Translations under genes and position numbers: made by a program
Assembly: GCA_016744355.1 (NCBI GenBank)
Contig: JADGEN010000001.1
Coordinates: 55,743 to 119,742, forward strand
DNA from: Halieaceae bacterium
Lineage (GTDB): Bacteria; Pseudomonadota; Gammaproteobacteria; Pseudomonadales; Halieaceae
Reading direction: 5' to 3'
DNA length: 64,000 nucleotides
Shown: positions 38,214-46,931 of the stretch, in pieces
Layout of the letters: each line of letters starts with the position of its first letter
Position numbering within the stretch: the first letter of the stretch is position 1
Notes under the pieces: generated by a model
Seen by the model: only the letters and a program-made list of their open reading frames with translations
Told to the model about the DNA's origin: nothing
Database searches by the model: none

Positions 38214-40255
38214 TGAGCAATATGCTTGTTGGATTACGTGATTGGGTTGATGCGCGTCTTCCCATTGTTCGTGCCTGGGATACCCACATGGGCAAGTACT
38301 ATGCCCCCAAAAACTTCAACTTCTGGTACTTTTTTGGTGTGCTGTCGCTGGTAGTGCTGGTCAACCAGTTGCTGACTGGTGTGTGGCTTACTATGAGCTT
38401 CAACCCCAGTGCGGAAGGAGCGTTTGCCTCCGTTGAGTACATCATGCGGGACGTGGACTACGGCTGGATCATTCGCTACATGCACTCCACCGGCGCCTCT
38501 GCGTTCTTTATCGTGGTGTATCTACATATGTTCCGCGCCCTGTTATACGGTTCTTACAAGAAGCCCCGTGAGCTAATCTGGATATTCGGCATGCTCATCT
38601 TCGTAGTCCTTATGGCTGAGGCCTTCGTAGGCTACGTACTACCCTGGGGGCAGATGTCCTATTGGGGTGCTCAAGTAATTATTTCCCTGTTTGGCGCCAT
38701 TCCTGTGGTGGGAGATGACCTGGTTACATGGATTCGTGGTGATTACCTGATCTCCGGCATTACGCTTAATCGTTTCTTCGCGCTTCACGTAGTGGCGCTG
38801 CCTATCGTACTGCTCGCGCTGGTTGTGTTACATCTATTGGCCCTGCACGAAGTAGGTTCCAACAACCCGGACGGCGTAGACATCAAAAAGCACAAAGATG
38901 AGAATGGCGTTCCGCTTGATGGGATCGCTTTTCACCCTTATTACACTGTGCATGACCTTCAGGCCATCGGCGTTTTCTTGTTCGTGTTCTGTTTTGTGAT
39001 TTTCTTTATGCCAGAGATGGGGGGCTATTTTCTTGAGTTTCCAAACTTTGAAGAGGCAAACTCACTGAAAACACCGGCACATATCGCGCCTACCTGGTAC
39101 TTTACGCCATTCTACTCTGTACTGCGGGCGGTACCGGACAAGTTCTGGGGTTTTGTCGCCTTCGCTGCTTCTGTAGCAATTCCGTTTATGTTGCCGTGGT
39201 TAGATCGCAGTCCGGTTAACTCCTGGCGCTACCGGGGTTGGATGACTAAGGTCGCGCTGGTGCTGTTTGTGTCCTCGTTCCTGATTCTTGGTGTTCTGGG
39301 TGTCAAATCACCGACTCCTTCCAGAACTTTTCTGGCGCAGATTTGCTCCATTATTTACTTTGGTTTCTTCCTGTTTATGCCAATCTGGACCAGCTTGGAT
39401 AAAACCAAGCCGGTGCCTGAGCGCGTGACCACTGATGGCGGTATTGGCTTTTGGGGAAGTATGGGCGGTCTGGTTTTAATTGGCATTCTCACCTTTTTGC
39501 CTTTGGAGGCAGCGGGTTCCGAATCTGAGTTTAAATGTGGTGCCTTGGAATGCGATGAAATCGTAGTAAATCCGAACGATCTGCCTTCACTGCAAAATGG
39601 CGCTAAGCTGTATATGAACTACTGCTACGGCTGCCACTCCCTGAAGTACTCCCGCTATAACCGAATAGCTTCTGATTTAGGGATCCCGGAAGACCTGCTG
39701 CAGGCTAACCTGATGTTCGACCCGTCTGAAAAGACCGGCGCGCTGATGCAAAACGCCATGGACGATGACCTGGCTAAAGTTTGGTTTGGTGCTACACCAC
39801 CTGATTTGACTCTGGTCAGCCGAGCCCGTAAGCCGGAGTGGTTATATACTTACCTACGAAATTTCCACAAAGATGATAGTCGCCCGTACGGCGTCAATAA
39901 TCGGGTTTTCAAAGACGTGGGAATGCCTCATATGCTGCTCGAATTACAGGGCATGCAGGAGTGCGCTATGGGTCCGGTTAAGGCTCATAACGGTGGTGTG
40001 AAGCGAGACCCTCTCACTGGAGAAGATTTGTTGCAGGATCCCTGTGGTAAATTCACCATCGCAGAGGCGGGCCTGATGACGCCAGATGAGTATGATGCGG
40101 CGATGTATGATTTGGTCAACTTTCTCGCTTATACGGCCGAACCTATCGTAGCAAAACGGCAACGTATCGGCGTATACGTGCTGCTGTTTGTAGTGTTGTT
40201 CTTTATCTTCGCGTGGTTGTTGAACCGCGAGTACTGGAAAGACGTAGAACACTGA
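38213..40255 (+). CDS. petBC: Cytochrome b/cytochrome c1 fusion of the bc1 complex
   Basis: One open frame of 680 residues covers both membrane subunits of ubiquinol-cytochrome c reductase. Residues about 1-405 are cytochrome b: haem-His segments HSTGASAFFIVVYLHMF and HVVALPIVLLALVVLHLL, and the Qo-site motif, here PTWY. After TKPVPERVTTDGGIGFWGSM comes a hydrophobic segment ending LEAAG that resembles a c1 signal peptide, then cytochrome c1 with the haem motif CYGCH (Cys471, Cys474, His475), axial Met571 in MPHM, and a C-terminal membrane anchor. In Pseudomonas and most gammaproteobacteria petB and petC are separate; Bradyrhizobium FbcH has the same fusion, cleaved after synthesis. No stop, frameshift or obvious junction is visible. 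Confidence 0.93.
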   Translation: MSNMLVGLRDWVDARLPIVRAWDTHMGKYYAPKNFNFWYFFGVLSLVVLVNQLLTGVWLTMSFNPSAEGAFASVEYIMRDVDYGWIIRYMHSTGASAFFIVVYLHMFRALLYGSYKKPRELIWIFGMLIFVVLMAEAFVGYVLPWGQMSYWGAQVIISLFGAIPVVGDDLVTWIRGDYLISGITLNRFFALHVVALPIVLLALVVLHLLALHEVGSNNPDGVDIKKHKDENGVPLDGIAFHPYYTVHDLQAIGVFLFVFCFVIFFMPEMGGYFLEFPNFEEANSLKTPAHIAPTWYFTPFYSVLRAVPDKFWGFVAFAASVAIPFMLPWLDRSPVNSWRYRGWMTKVALVLFVSSFLILGVLGVKSPTPSRTFLAQICSIIYFGFFLFMPIWTSLDKTKPVPERVTTDGGIGFWGSMGGLVLIGILTFLPLEAAGSESEFKCGALECDEIVVNPNDLPSLQNGAKLYMNYCYGCHSLKYSRYNRIASDLGIPEDLLQANLMFDPSEKTGALMQNAMDDDLAKVWFGATPPDLTLVSRARKPEWLYTYLRNFHKDDSRPYGVNNRVFKDVGMPHMLLELQGMQECAMGPVKAHNGGVKRDPLTGEDLLQDPCGKFTIAEAGLMTPDEYDAAMYDLVNFLAYTAEPIVAKRQRIGVYVLLFVVLFFIFAWLLNREYWKDVEH

Positions 40256-40393
40256 TCAATAGCTAAAACTAATGACAGTGCGCACTCTGGGCACACTGTA
40301 TTTGATACTTTGAAGTGGCTGGTTCGTAACCCGTGTGGCGATTTTTCGAAACCGGGTTGATCAGCCAACTTTAGCACTAACCGAGGAATTCTC

Positions 40394-41026
40394 ATGGGTG
40401 TTGTGGCAAAGCGGTCTTCAATGACCTTTTACTCTGATAATAACAGTCACTATAGTCACCGCGTGCGTATCGTTCTCGCGGAAAAAGGTGTGACTGTAGA
40501 GTTGGTGGAAGCTGATCCAGCGCACCCCTCTGCCGAATTATCCGAAGTGAATCCTTATAATTCACTGCCGACTCTGGTCGATCGCGACCTGGTGTTATAC
40601 GAGTCAAAAGTGATGATGGAATATCTGGATGAGCGCTTTCCGCATCCGCCACTGCTGCCGGTATACCCGGTTGCACGTGCCGAAAACCGACTCATTATTC
40701 ACCGTATTGAGAAAGACTGGTGTGGTCTTGTGGACTCTATATTGACTTCACGCAGTGAAAACGTGGTAAAAAAGAGCACCAAGGAGCTACAGGAAAGCAT
40801 AGTGGGTATTTCGCCAATTTTTGCCGAGCACCCATTCTTTATGAGTGAGGAATTCACTCTGGTCGACTGTTGTATAGCGCCCATTTTGTGGCGCCTGCCA
40901 TCTCTGGGTATCGATATTAAGCCCAGCAAACAGTCTAAGCCACTCCTGGATTATATGGACAGTTTGTTTGAGCGAGAGTCCTTCCAGGAAAGCTTGTCGG
41001 AAGAAGAACGCGAGATGCGCCTGTAA
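40394..41026 (+). CDS. sspA: Stringent starvation protein A
   Basis: GST-fold protein without GST activity that binds RNA polymerase and is linked to starvation and acid responses. The 210 residues begin [21 protein letters not shown] and show the GST-like [13 protein letters not shown] and the conserved [37 protein letters not shown] block. ATG 40394 has a GAGGAA ribosome site. Lies between petBC and sspB, its usual position. Confidence 0.95.
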   Translation: MGVVAKRSSMTFYSDNNSHYSHRVRIVLAEKGVTVELVEADPAHPSAELSEVNPYNSLPTLVDRDLVLYESKVMMEYLDERFPHPPLLPVYPVARAENRLIIHRIEKDWCGLVDSILTSRSENVVKKSTKELQESIVGISPIFAEHPFFMSEEFTLVDCCIAPILWRLPSLGIDIKPSKQSKPLLDYMDSLFERESFQESLSEEEREMRL

Positions 41027-41042
41027 CAAAGAGCTATTGCCT

Positions 41043-41435
41043 GTGACACCAAGTCGTCCCTACATCATGCGCGCTCTCTATGAATGGATCATAGAGAATG
41101 ACTGCACCCCGTACCTACTGGTTGATGCAGGTATTAGCGATGTTATGGTGCCACAGCAATATGTGAAGGATGGGCAGATAGTTCTGAATATATCTCCCGG
41201 CGCCGTAATGAACCTGAATATTTCAAATGATGCGGTCACCTTCAACGGGCGCTTTGGTGGCGTTGCATTCGATATTTTTGTTCCTGTAGGTGCTGTCATG
41301 GGCATTTATGCCAGAGAAAACGGCCAGGGAATGGTGTTTGACGCGGAGGAAGTATCAGACGACACGCCACCTGAAGATCCACCTCCATCGCCGCCGAAGG
41401 CCGAGAAGCGGCCCGCTCTTAAAATTGTGAGGTAG
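41043..41435 (+). CDS. sspB: ClpXP protease adaptor SspB
   Basis: Binds ssrA-tagged proteins and delivers them to ClpXP. From the GTG at 41043 it is 130 residues: folded part SRPYIMRALYEWIIENDCTPYLLVDA, FNGRFGGVAFDIFVPVGAVMGIYARENGQGM (about residues 62-92), an acidic proline-rich linker and the ClpX-binding tail RPALKIVR. An upstream start at 40968 lies inside sspA and adds non-family sequence. Gap to sspA 16 bases. Confidence 0.94.
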   Translation: MTPSRPYIMRALYEWIIENDCTPYLLVDAGISDVMVPQQYVKDGQIVLNISPGAVMNLNISNDAVTFNGRFGGVAFDIFVPVGAVMGIYARENGQGMVFDAEEVSDDTPPEDPPPSPPKAEKRPALKIVR

Positions 41436-41441
41436 GCCAGG

Positions 41442-41457
41442 CGCAAAGCTTTTTGCG
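41442..41457. repeat. Small hairpin between convergent sspB and dolP
   Basis: CGCAAA at 41442-41447 pairs with TTTGCG at 41452-41457 around a 4-base loop, exactly in the 25-base gap between the stops of the convergent sspB and dolP. It could end transcription from both sides, but there is no T-run and the stem is short. Confidence 0.3.
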
Positions 41458-41460
41458 GAC

Positions 41461-42036
41461 CTAGTCAATTAGCTCGATCAGGCTGACTACACGCTGTACG
41501 CCGGAAATTTCCGAAGCCATTGTTACAATTCTTTTTTCCTCAGCTTGGCTCGCTAGTCCCATTAAGAAAACGGTGCCATTTTCTGTGACCACCTTTACTC
41601 GCCCCCCCTCTATTTCAGAAGACCCAAGCATCCAGGATTTTACTTTTGCGGTTATCCAGGTGTCACTGGTGCGGCTCATCGCCGAACTTGGCGCAGAAAT
41701 ATCCAATTCATTGTAGATTCTGCGTACGTCCCTTATCTTGCGAACGACCTCTGTTGCCTTAGCTTTCAGGGCCTGTGTTTGTACTTGCCCGGCGATCAGT
41801 ACGTAACCATTGTATGAAACCACAATAATATGCGCCTCATCGAAGGCTTCATCTGCGGCGTGTATATTGACTACCGCTTTGGTCTCAATGTTTTCGTCAT
41901 CTAGCTGCTGCCCATAAGTACGTTCGCCTGGGTCATCATCGATAGTGTCTGACTGCATGCTTGCCAAAAAGCTGCCGCAGCCACTGAGCATCGCGATGAG
42001 TACTGTTATTAACAGGGAGGGTAGTAACTTTTTCAT
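41461..42036 (-). CDS. dolP: BON-domain outer-membrane lipoprotein DolP
   Basis: Lipoprotein with two BON domains; DolP/YraP binds anionic phospholipid and supports outer-membrane integrity near BAM and division sites in E. coli. Signal with lipobox LSGC (Cys at residue 20), then BON1 (VVSYNGYVLIAGQVQTQALKAKATEVVRKI...) and BON2 (VKVVTENGTVFLMGLASQAEEKRIVTMASEISGVQRVVS) covering residues 65-110 and 140-185. Follows diaA after 3 bases, the standard order. Confidence 0.93.
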   Translation of the reverse strand: MKKLLPSLLITVLIAMLSGCGSFLASMQSDTIDDDPGERTYGQQLDDENIETKAVVNIHAADEAFDEAHIIVVSYNGYVLIAGQVQTQALKAKATEVVRKIRDVRRIYNELDISAPSSAMSRTSDTWITAKVKSWMLGSSEIEGGRVKVVTENGTVFLMGLASQAEEKRIVTMASEISGVQRVVSLIELID

Positions 42037-42039
42037 TGT

Positions 42040-42642
42040 TTAGTTTTCTCGTGTGTAGCTGTCGAACAGCGAGCGATCAATTAGTTCGCATAGACTGTTT
42101 AGTAGCATGGTTTGTATTTCGACAACGGTTGGCCGCCTCGCAGCCGTAACCCGTACCTCGATGTCCTCGGATGTGATGAGCGTGGTTAGCTCTGTATCGC
42201 TATTATTTGACAGCGCAATTACTGTCATGTTCCTCTCGTGGGCAGCCTGTACAGCGCGGATCAAGTTGTTATGACCAGCTCCGCTTGAGATACACAGTAG
42301 AATGTCGCCCTCCTGTCCAATAGCGCGTACCTGACGTGAATACAGCTCGTTTAAGCCACTACTTGTGCCGATAGCTGTCAGATTTGCCGCATCGCTGCTC
42401 AGTGATAGCGCGGGCAGAGCGGGGCGGTCGTGTTCAAGTCGGCTAATTAAAGTGCTGGTAAACAATTGTGACAGGGCCGCGTCCGGACCGTTTCCACAGC
42501 TGATGATCTTGCAGTCATTTAGCAGTCCTGCCGTAATCATATTTGTGCTGCGCTCGATAGGTTCCGCTACCTCGTCCACACACAGCGCTATCCTCTCAAT
42601 ACTCGCCTGGAAATTTTGCGCGATAATTTGGTAGAAATTCAT
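42040..42642 (-). CDS. diaA: SIS-domain protein DiaA-like (phosphoheptose isomerase family)
   Basis: SIS-fold protein of the GmhA/DiaA group. In this location between yraN and dolP the E. coli protein is DiaA, which binds DnaA and promotes timely replication initiation. From ATG 42642 it is 200 residues with CGNGPDAALSQLFTSTLISR and SSGAGHNNLIRAVQAAHERNMTVIALS, about residues 50-70 and 110-137. The Glu/His catalytic residues of sedoheptulose isomerase are not evident by eye. A longer start from 42717 would overlap yraN. Confidence 0.87.
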   Translation of the reverse strand: MNFYQIIAQNFQASIERIALCVDEVAEPIERSTNMITAGLLNDCKIISCGNGPDAALSQLFTSTLISRLEHDRPALPALSLSSDAANLTAIGTSSGLNELYSRQVRAIGQEGDILLCISSGAGHNNLIRAVQAAHERNMTVIALSNNSDTELTTLITSEDIEVRVTAARRPTVVEIQTMLLNSLCELIDRSLFDSYTREN

Positions 42643-42676
42643 TTTTTTATACCAGTTGTTAAATTGCCAAGACCGA

Positions 42677-43036
42677 TCATGCTGTAAATGCTGATCGAAT
42701 CCAACGGTGTGTGTCATTGTGCTTTGATTGTCGCGCCTCGAAAGCGATTACGTCAAATCTGCAGGGTAAATGCGCCAGTTGTTTGTTTCTCTGGCGGAAA
42801 ACTTGAGCGGTCCTGAGGATTTTAAGTTGTTTTCGCCGGTCAACGGAAGCGGCTGCAGTAAGAAAGTAGGGGTTGCTTCTTGCCCGAACCTCAATAAACA
42901 CCAGACATTCCGCATCCAGTGCGATGATATCGATCTCACCAGTTTTAGAGGAGAAATTTCGTGACAGAATGAGTAAGCCTTCGGCGCATATCATTGCCGC
43001 CGCCTCGTTCTCGTATTGATCGCCCACTGTTTTCAT
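42677..43036 (-). CDS. yraN: YraN-family (UPF0102) nuclease-like protein
   Basis: Predicted endonuclease-like fold, function unknown. From ATG 43036 it is 119 residues with the UPF0102 pattern: E near GDQYENEAA, then NFSSKTGEIDIIALDAECLVFIEVRAR (E-x-D-x-I and F-x-E-V-R/K, the PD-(D/E)XK-like metal-site residues) at about residues 32-58. A start at 43105 would run into lpoA. Follows lpoA by 40 bases. Confidence 0.9.
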   Translation of the reverse strand: MKTVGDQYENEAAAMICAEGLLILSRNFSSKTGEIDIIALDAECLVFIEVRARSNPYFLTAAASVDRRKQLKILRTAQVFRQRNKQLAHLPCRFDVIAFEARQSKHNDTHRWIRSAFTA

Positions 43037-43076
43037 AAAAGCACTTCCGTGTGCGATTGAGAATGACAATTGTAGA

Positions 43077-44915
43077 CTATTGAGCGGTGACATTACCTCC
43101 ATCAAATGTAGCAGCTTGTAGTTGCCGCTTTATGTGTAGTGCAGGGGTTAGGCTGAGCATGCCGGTGTTTCCCCGGATGAGCATATCTTCCCCTGCGCGC
43201 AATTGAGTAAATCTTGTCTGTAGCAAAAAAGCGTCCGCTCCCAATGCGTTGAGTCGTGAGTAGGCGGATATCCCTGAGCCGCTATTCGTTGTAGTTTGCT
43301 GTGCCCGCAGGCTTTTAGACAGTAGCCAGGGGGTTTCGACCAGGTGGACGCCGTTCAAGTCCTTGTCGCGGGTATCTGGTATACCCCTGTATATATTTGA
43401 TGTGGCGTATACAGGCAAGTCTGATGCGTAATGATATGCTAACAATGGCTTGAGAGATCTCGCCTCTACGGCATTTTTACTCAACAAAAAGACCACATCA
43501 ATATCTTGTCGGCGTCTCGACGTAGATTCCAGTTTTGTCGCTAGCATACTGCGAATTTCACTGGCTCGTTGCGCGCTGGCGGGCAAGTTAAGTGCAGAGC
43601 TAATACTGCTCGAATAGTTTTCCCGACTACTGTAGGTGGCTGTCGACGACACCACACCACCGAGCTTTTGCCATTGCTTGTTCAGAGCAGCGTTCATTTT
43701 GCTGCCCCATTGACCAGCGGGATGAATAACAAGCGCCCGACGTGCACCGTGTCCAAATGCGAGTTTGGCGATTTGCTCCACTTCGTCTTCCGGGGCCAGG
43801 GCTAATTGAACCAGGGCAGTTTCTCCACTGGGCAAAGAGTCGTCGATGCGATTTAACGCCAGCACAGGAACTTGCCTGCCTGGTAGCTTGCCTAGCTCCT
43901 TCACGGCGTTCTTGCTCAGCGGCCCGATTACAAATTCAGCACCGTTTTCAACAGCACTGTTATAGGCCTGGGTGACGGAATCGAAATCCAGTATGTTGAT
44001 GACTTCGATGTCTGAGCCGAATCCATCTCGTGCACGCGCTGCGTAATAATTGGCCAGATAACCATCCCGAACGGCTTGGGCTGCGAGTGCGAGACGGCCG
44101 CTTAGCGGAAGCAAAAGGGCCACTTTGCTTGGGTTAGGTTCTGCACTCAGCAGGAAATCCATCCCTCCGGGAAGTTCTTTCGCAGCGGGGTGATCGGGGT
44201 TGTTACTAAGCCACAGCGCGAGCGCCTGCTGCTGACCTACGCCACTGTCCTGGCGTGTGCCCAACTCGGACAGCTCTAGCCAGCCCTGCCACCGGGGCGT
44301 AGTGTTTTCGCTTATGACCCGTTGCGGCGATGCGGTTTGAAGCTGTTGTAAGTCCCTCCAGATGTATCTCTTAAGAGATTTCGCCTTTGGTCCCTCGGGC
44401 GTTATTTGCAGCAATTGGTCGCCCACTCTTGCACTGTTGAGGTAGTCTCCCGCAAGGCTGTATGTATAGCGTTGGAAGCTCAGGATTTTATAGCGCATTG
44501 CTGGCTGGTTGGTGCTTTTCGACAGAGTTTGCAAAATGTTTTGTGCTCCGGCCTGTTGGCCTTGCACGTAGAGAATGCGAGCCTGAATATACTGAATGTA
44601 CACTCGATCTGTCAGCGAAATTTCCTCAGCAGGAATGGTCGCGAGAATGGCTTCGGCTGCCATCCAGTTAAACTCGAACAGCGACTGCTCAGCGCGACTA
44701 AATTCGCTGTCAAATTCGCTTGGAGGCAAGTTTAGCGCGTAGTCCTGTGGGGTATCGAGCAGCTGGACTTCGTTGCTTGCTGTGTCGGGCTCCTGTTTGT
44801 TATCACCTGGGGTGCTACAGGCATTCAGAAACAGGATAGAAGCGAGTATCGCGATTATGTTTATAGTATTGGATCGTTTTGACTCGTTGGGGTGATTCGC
44901 TGGAAAGTGTCTCAT
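43077..44915 (-). CDS. lpoA: Penicillin-binding protein activator LpoA
   Basis: Outer-membrane lipoprotein that activates PBP1A transglycosylase and transpeptidase activity. ATG 44915 gives 612 residues with a lipobox FLNAC, a helical TPR-like N-domain (EFNWMAAEAILATIPAEEI; RYTYSLAGDYLNSARVGDQLL) and a C-terminal periplasmic-binding-like domain beginning PSKVALLLPLSGRLALAAQAVRDGYL at about residue 280. The ATG at 44951 is in frame but lies in the divergent leader and gives a less plausible signal. Divergent from rsmI. Confidence 0.9.
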   Translation of the reverse strand: MRHFPANHPNESKRSNTINIIAILASILFLNACSTPGDNKQEPDTASNEVQLLDTPQDYALNLPPSEFDSEFSRAEQSLFEFNWMAAEAILATIPAEEISLTDRVYIQYIQARILYVQGQQAGAQNILQTLSKSTNQPAMRYKILSFQRYTYSLAGDYLNSARVGDQLLQITPEGPKAKSLKRYIWRDLQQLQTASPQRVISENTTPRWQGWLELSELGTRQDSGVGQQQALALWLSNNPDHPAAKELPGGMDFLLSAEPNPSKVALLLPLSGRLALAAQAVRDGYLANYYAARARDGFGSDIEVINILDFDSVTQAYNSAVENGAEFVIGPLSKNAVKELGKLPGRQVPVLALNRIDDSLPSGETALVQLALAPEDEVEQIAKLAFGHGARRALVIHPAGQWGSKMNAALNKQWQKLGGVVSSTATYSSRENYSSSISSALNLPASAQRASEIRSMLATKLESTSRRRQDIDVVFLLSKNAVEARSLKPLLAYHYASDLPVYATSNIYRGIPDTRDKDLNGVHLVETPWLLSKSLRAQQTTTNSGSGISAYSRLNALGADAFLLQTRFTQLRAGEDMLIRGNTGMLSLTPALHIKRQLQAATFDGGNVTAQ

Positions 44916-44962
44916 GCTATTCTTTCGTATTGGCTCATAACTATTAACCACAAGGGGATTCT

Positions 44963-45799
44963 GTGGAACCCGGACTCTATGTTGTTGCTACACCGATTGG
45001 AAATTTTAGTGACATATCCCACCGCGCGTTGGAGATTCTGAACGGTGTAAGTCTTATTGCAGCCGAGGATACCAGACACAGCCAGCGACTTCTGCAGCAT
45101 TTTTCAATAAACACCCCCGCCGTGGCTTATCATGATCACAGTGATGGTCGTGCTGTGGCCAAAATTACCCAATGCCTGAAAGAGGGAGGAGCCGTCGCGT
45201 TGGTCTCAGACGCGGGTACCCCACTGATTTCCGATCCCGGGTATCGCCTGGTCCGAGCTGTGCAGGAGCAAGGCTATACAGTGCGTCCTGTCCCGGGTGC
45301 CTGCGCCGCTATCGCAGCGTTGAGTGTGTCAGGTTTAGCTACAGACCGGTTTTTGTTCGAGGGATTTCTACCGGCAAAAGCAGGTACAAGGGAGAATCGG
45401 TTAAAGGCACTCGTTAACGAGCCCGCCACCATAATATTCTACGAAGCACCGCATCGAATTGAGGCCTGTCTTGAGGCTCTGCACAGGGTGTTTGGCGCGG
45501 AGCGTGAGTTGGTGCTCGCCAGAGAGATTACCAAAACGTTTGAAACTATCCGCCGAGGTAGCGTCACGCAGATTCTGGAATTTGTGACGTCCGATCTCAA
45601 TCAGCAAAAAGGAGAAATAGTGCTTTTGGTCGAGGGGAGTCGAGGGCAGGAGAGTGAGCTGGACGATGCGACTCGTGTTCTGCTGCAGCGTCTGTCGGAA
45701 GAACTTCCGGCCAAACGGGCCGCCGCAGTGGTTGCGGACCTGACGGGGCTTAGGAAAAAGCTTTTGTATCAGTATTTACTGGATATAAAGGAAGACTGA
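44963..45799 (+). CDS. rsmI: 16S rRNA 2'-O-methyltransferase RsmI
   Basis: SAM-dependent ribose methylation of C1402 in 16S rRNA. The 278-residue protein has VVATPIGNFSDISHRALEIL, AEDTRHSQRLLQHF, LVSDAGTPLISDPGYRLV and VPGACAAIAALSVSGLATDRFLFEGFLP, about residues 112-139, all standard. GTG start at 44963 with AGGGGA upstream. Divergent from lpoA and followed 15 bases on by the RNase P RNA. Confidence 0.95.
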   Translation: MEPGLYVVATPIGNFSDISHRALEILNGVSLIAAEDTRHSQRLLQHFSINTPAVAYHDHSDGRAVAKITQCLKEGGAVALVSDAGTPLISDPGYRLVRAVQEQGYTVRPVPGACAAIAALSVSGLATDRFLFEGFLPAKAGTRENRLKALVNEPATIIFYEAPHRIEACLEALHRVFGAERELVLAREITKTFETIRRGSVTQILEFVTSDLNQQKGEIVLLVEGSRGQESELDDATRVLLQRLSEELPAKRAAAVVADLTGLRKKLLYQYLLDIKED

Positions 45800-45814
45800 G
45801 GTTAGGCTGTGCTC

Positions 45815-46163
45815 GGAGTTGGTCAGGCGATCGCTGTGTGGTGTAAACCATGCGGAGGAAAGTCCGGGCTCCAAAGGGCAGAGTGCCAGGTAACGCCTGG
45901 GAGGTGAGAGCCTACGGAAAGTGCAACAGAAAGTGAACCGCCAGAGCGCTTCGGCGAATTGGTAAGGGTGAAAAGGTGCGGTAAGAGCGCACCGCGCGGC
46001 TGGTAACAGGCGTGGCGATGGTAAACCCCACTCGGAGCAAGACCAAATAGGAATCCTGAGCTGCGGCCCGCAGTGGATTCGGGTAGGTCGCTACAGGCTG
46101 GCGGCGACGCCGGTCGCAGATGAATGATCGTCCACGACAGAACCCGGCTTATCGACCAACTCC
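45815..46163 (+). ncRNA. rnpB: RNase P RNA, class A
   Basis: The ribozyme of RNase P, which trims tRNA 5' ends. Seen: the 5' GGAGTTGGTCAGGCGATCGC arm pairing with the 3' GACCAACTCC; the conserved GAGGAAAGTCCGGGCTCC block; GGGTGAAAAGGTGCGGTAAGAGCGCACCG (described by position 45966-45995), AGACCAAATAGG and the 3' GACAGAACCCGGCTTATCG. About 349 bases, bacterial class A. It lies between rsmI and mraZ, as in Pseudomonas. A T-run at 46165-46170 probably ends transcription. Confidence 0.95.
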
Positions 46164-46363
46164 ATTTTTTTATACCTTTTTCTGCTAAAAATGCCTGCTT
46201 CAAATGTGAAAATAGACTGACACTTAATGTATTACTTTAAGTTGCACGGTTACTCACTTGTTTTGTGTAATTATTTACAATATTGAGGTGTAGTAAAGCT
46301 GCGCGACAGACTCAATTTCCGTCCTAATTAATTGAAACTAAAACGTTTTTTCCAAACGCTGCC

Positions 46364-46393
46364 TTGACAGGTTCTCGGTCTCGCACCTATAGT
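46364..46393 (+). promoter_or_regulatory. mra/dcw cluster promoter
   Basis: TTGACA (46364-46369, perfect -35) and TATAGT (46388-46393, 5 of 6) separated by 18 bases, 74 bases before the mraZ start. It should drive the whole division cluster. The 303 bases between rnpB and mraZ contain this promoter and the MraZ boxes, and no gene. Confidence 0.8.
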
Positions 46394-46401
46394 GGCGAGA
46401 A

Positions 46402-46437
46402 GTGGGAATAAGTGGATATTTTTGGCTATTTTTGGAT
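46402..46437 (+). promoter_or_regulatory. Four phased MraZ boxes
   Basis: TGG occurs at 46403, 46413, 46423 and 46433, each exactly 10 bases after the last, in a context of GTGGG, GTGGA, TTGGC and TTGGA. This is the direct-repeat pattern bound by MraZ, which in E. coli binds TGGGN repeats and represses its own operon. The first two are close to the E. coli repeat, the last two degenerate. They sit just downstream of the -10 box, at the predicted transcription start, where binding would block transcription. MraZ is encoded directly downstream. Confidence 0.7.
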
Positions 46438-46466
46438 TTGATAGTCACTGAGTGGGGGAAATTGGC

Positions 46467-46922
46467 ATGTTTCGGGGCGTACAGCACATCAATATGGATG
46501 CGAAGGGACGGTTGGCTATGCCAGCACGTCAGCGCGAGCCATTATTGAGCCAGTGCAGCGGCCAAATCGTGGTGACTATCGACACCCAGTCCGCATGCCT
46601 CGTCATCTACCCTCTGCCTGAATGGGAGCGAATAGAAAAAGAAGTGCAGTCGCTGCCGTCTCTCAAGCCTGCAATAAAGCGCTTTCAGCGGCTTCTTCTG
46701 GGCTATGCCACAGAGCTGGAGTTGGATGGTAGTGGTCGAATGCTGCTTCCTGCCCCCTTGCGAGAACATGCGCAGCTGAGCAAGAAGCTGGTGCTGGTCG
46801 GGCAGGGCAATAAGTTGGAGTTGTGGTCGGAAGCCCTTTGGCTGGCCGAGCGAGAGCACGCTCTTCTGGAATCTGGCCCCGAGGCCGATTTACCAGAAGA
46901 ATTGACGTCACTAACCCTGTAG
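46467..46922 (+). CDS. mraZ: Transcriptional regulator MraZ
   Basis: Ring-shaped AbrB/SpoVT-like DNA-binding protein that represses the mra operon. The ATG at 46467 has GTGGGGGAA upstream and gives 151 residues with the two swapped hairpins: MFRGVQHINMDAKGRLAMPARQRE and RLLLGYATELELDGSGRMLLPAPLREHA, each holding the DxxGR motif. The frame starting at 46452 adds MGEIG only. The DRs at 46402-46437 are the expected operator. Confidence 0.95.
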   Translation: MFRGVQHINMDAKGRLAMPARQREPLLSQCSGQIVVTIDTQSACLVIYPLPEWERIEKEVQSLPSLKPAIKRFQRLLLGYATELELDGSGRMLLPAPLREHAQLSKKLVLVGQGNKLELWSEALWLAEREHALLESGPEADLPEELTSLTL

Positions 46923-46931
46923 GTGGTCGGG

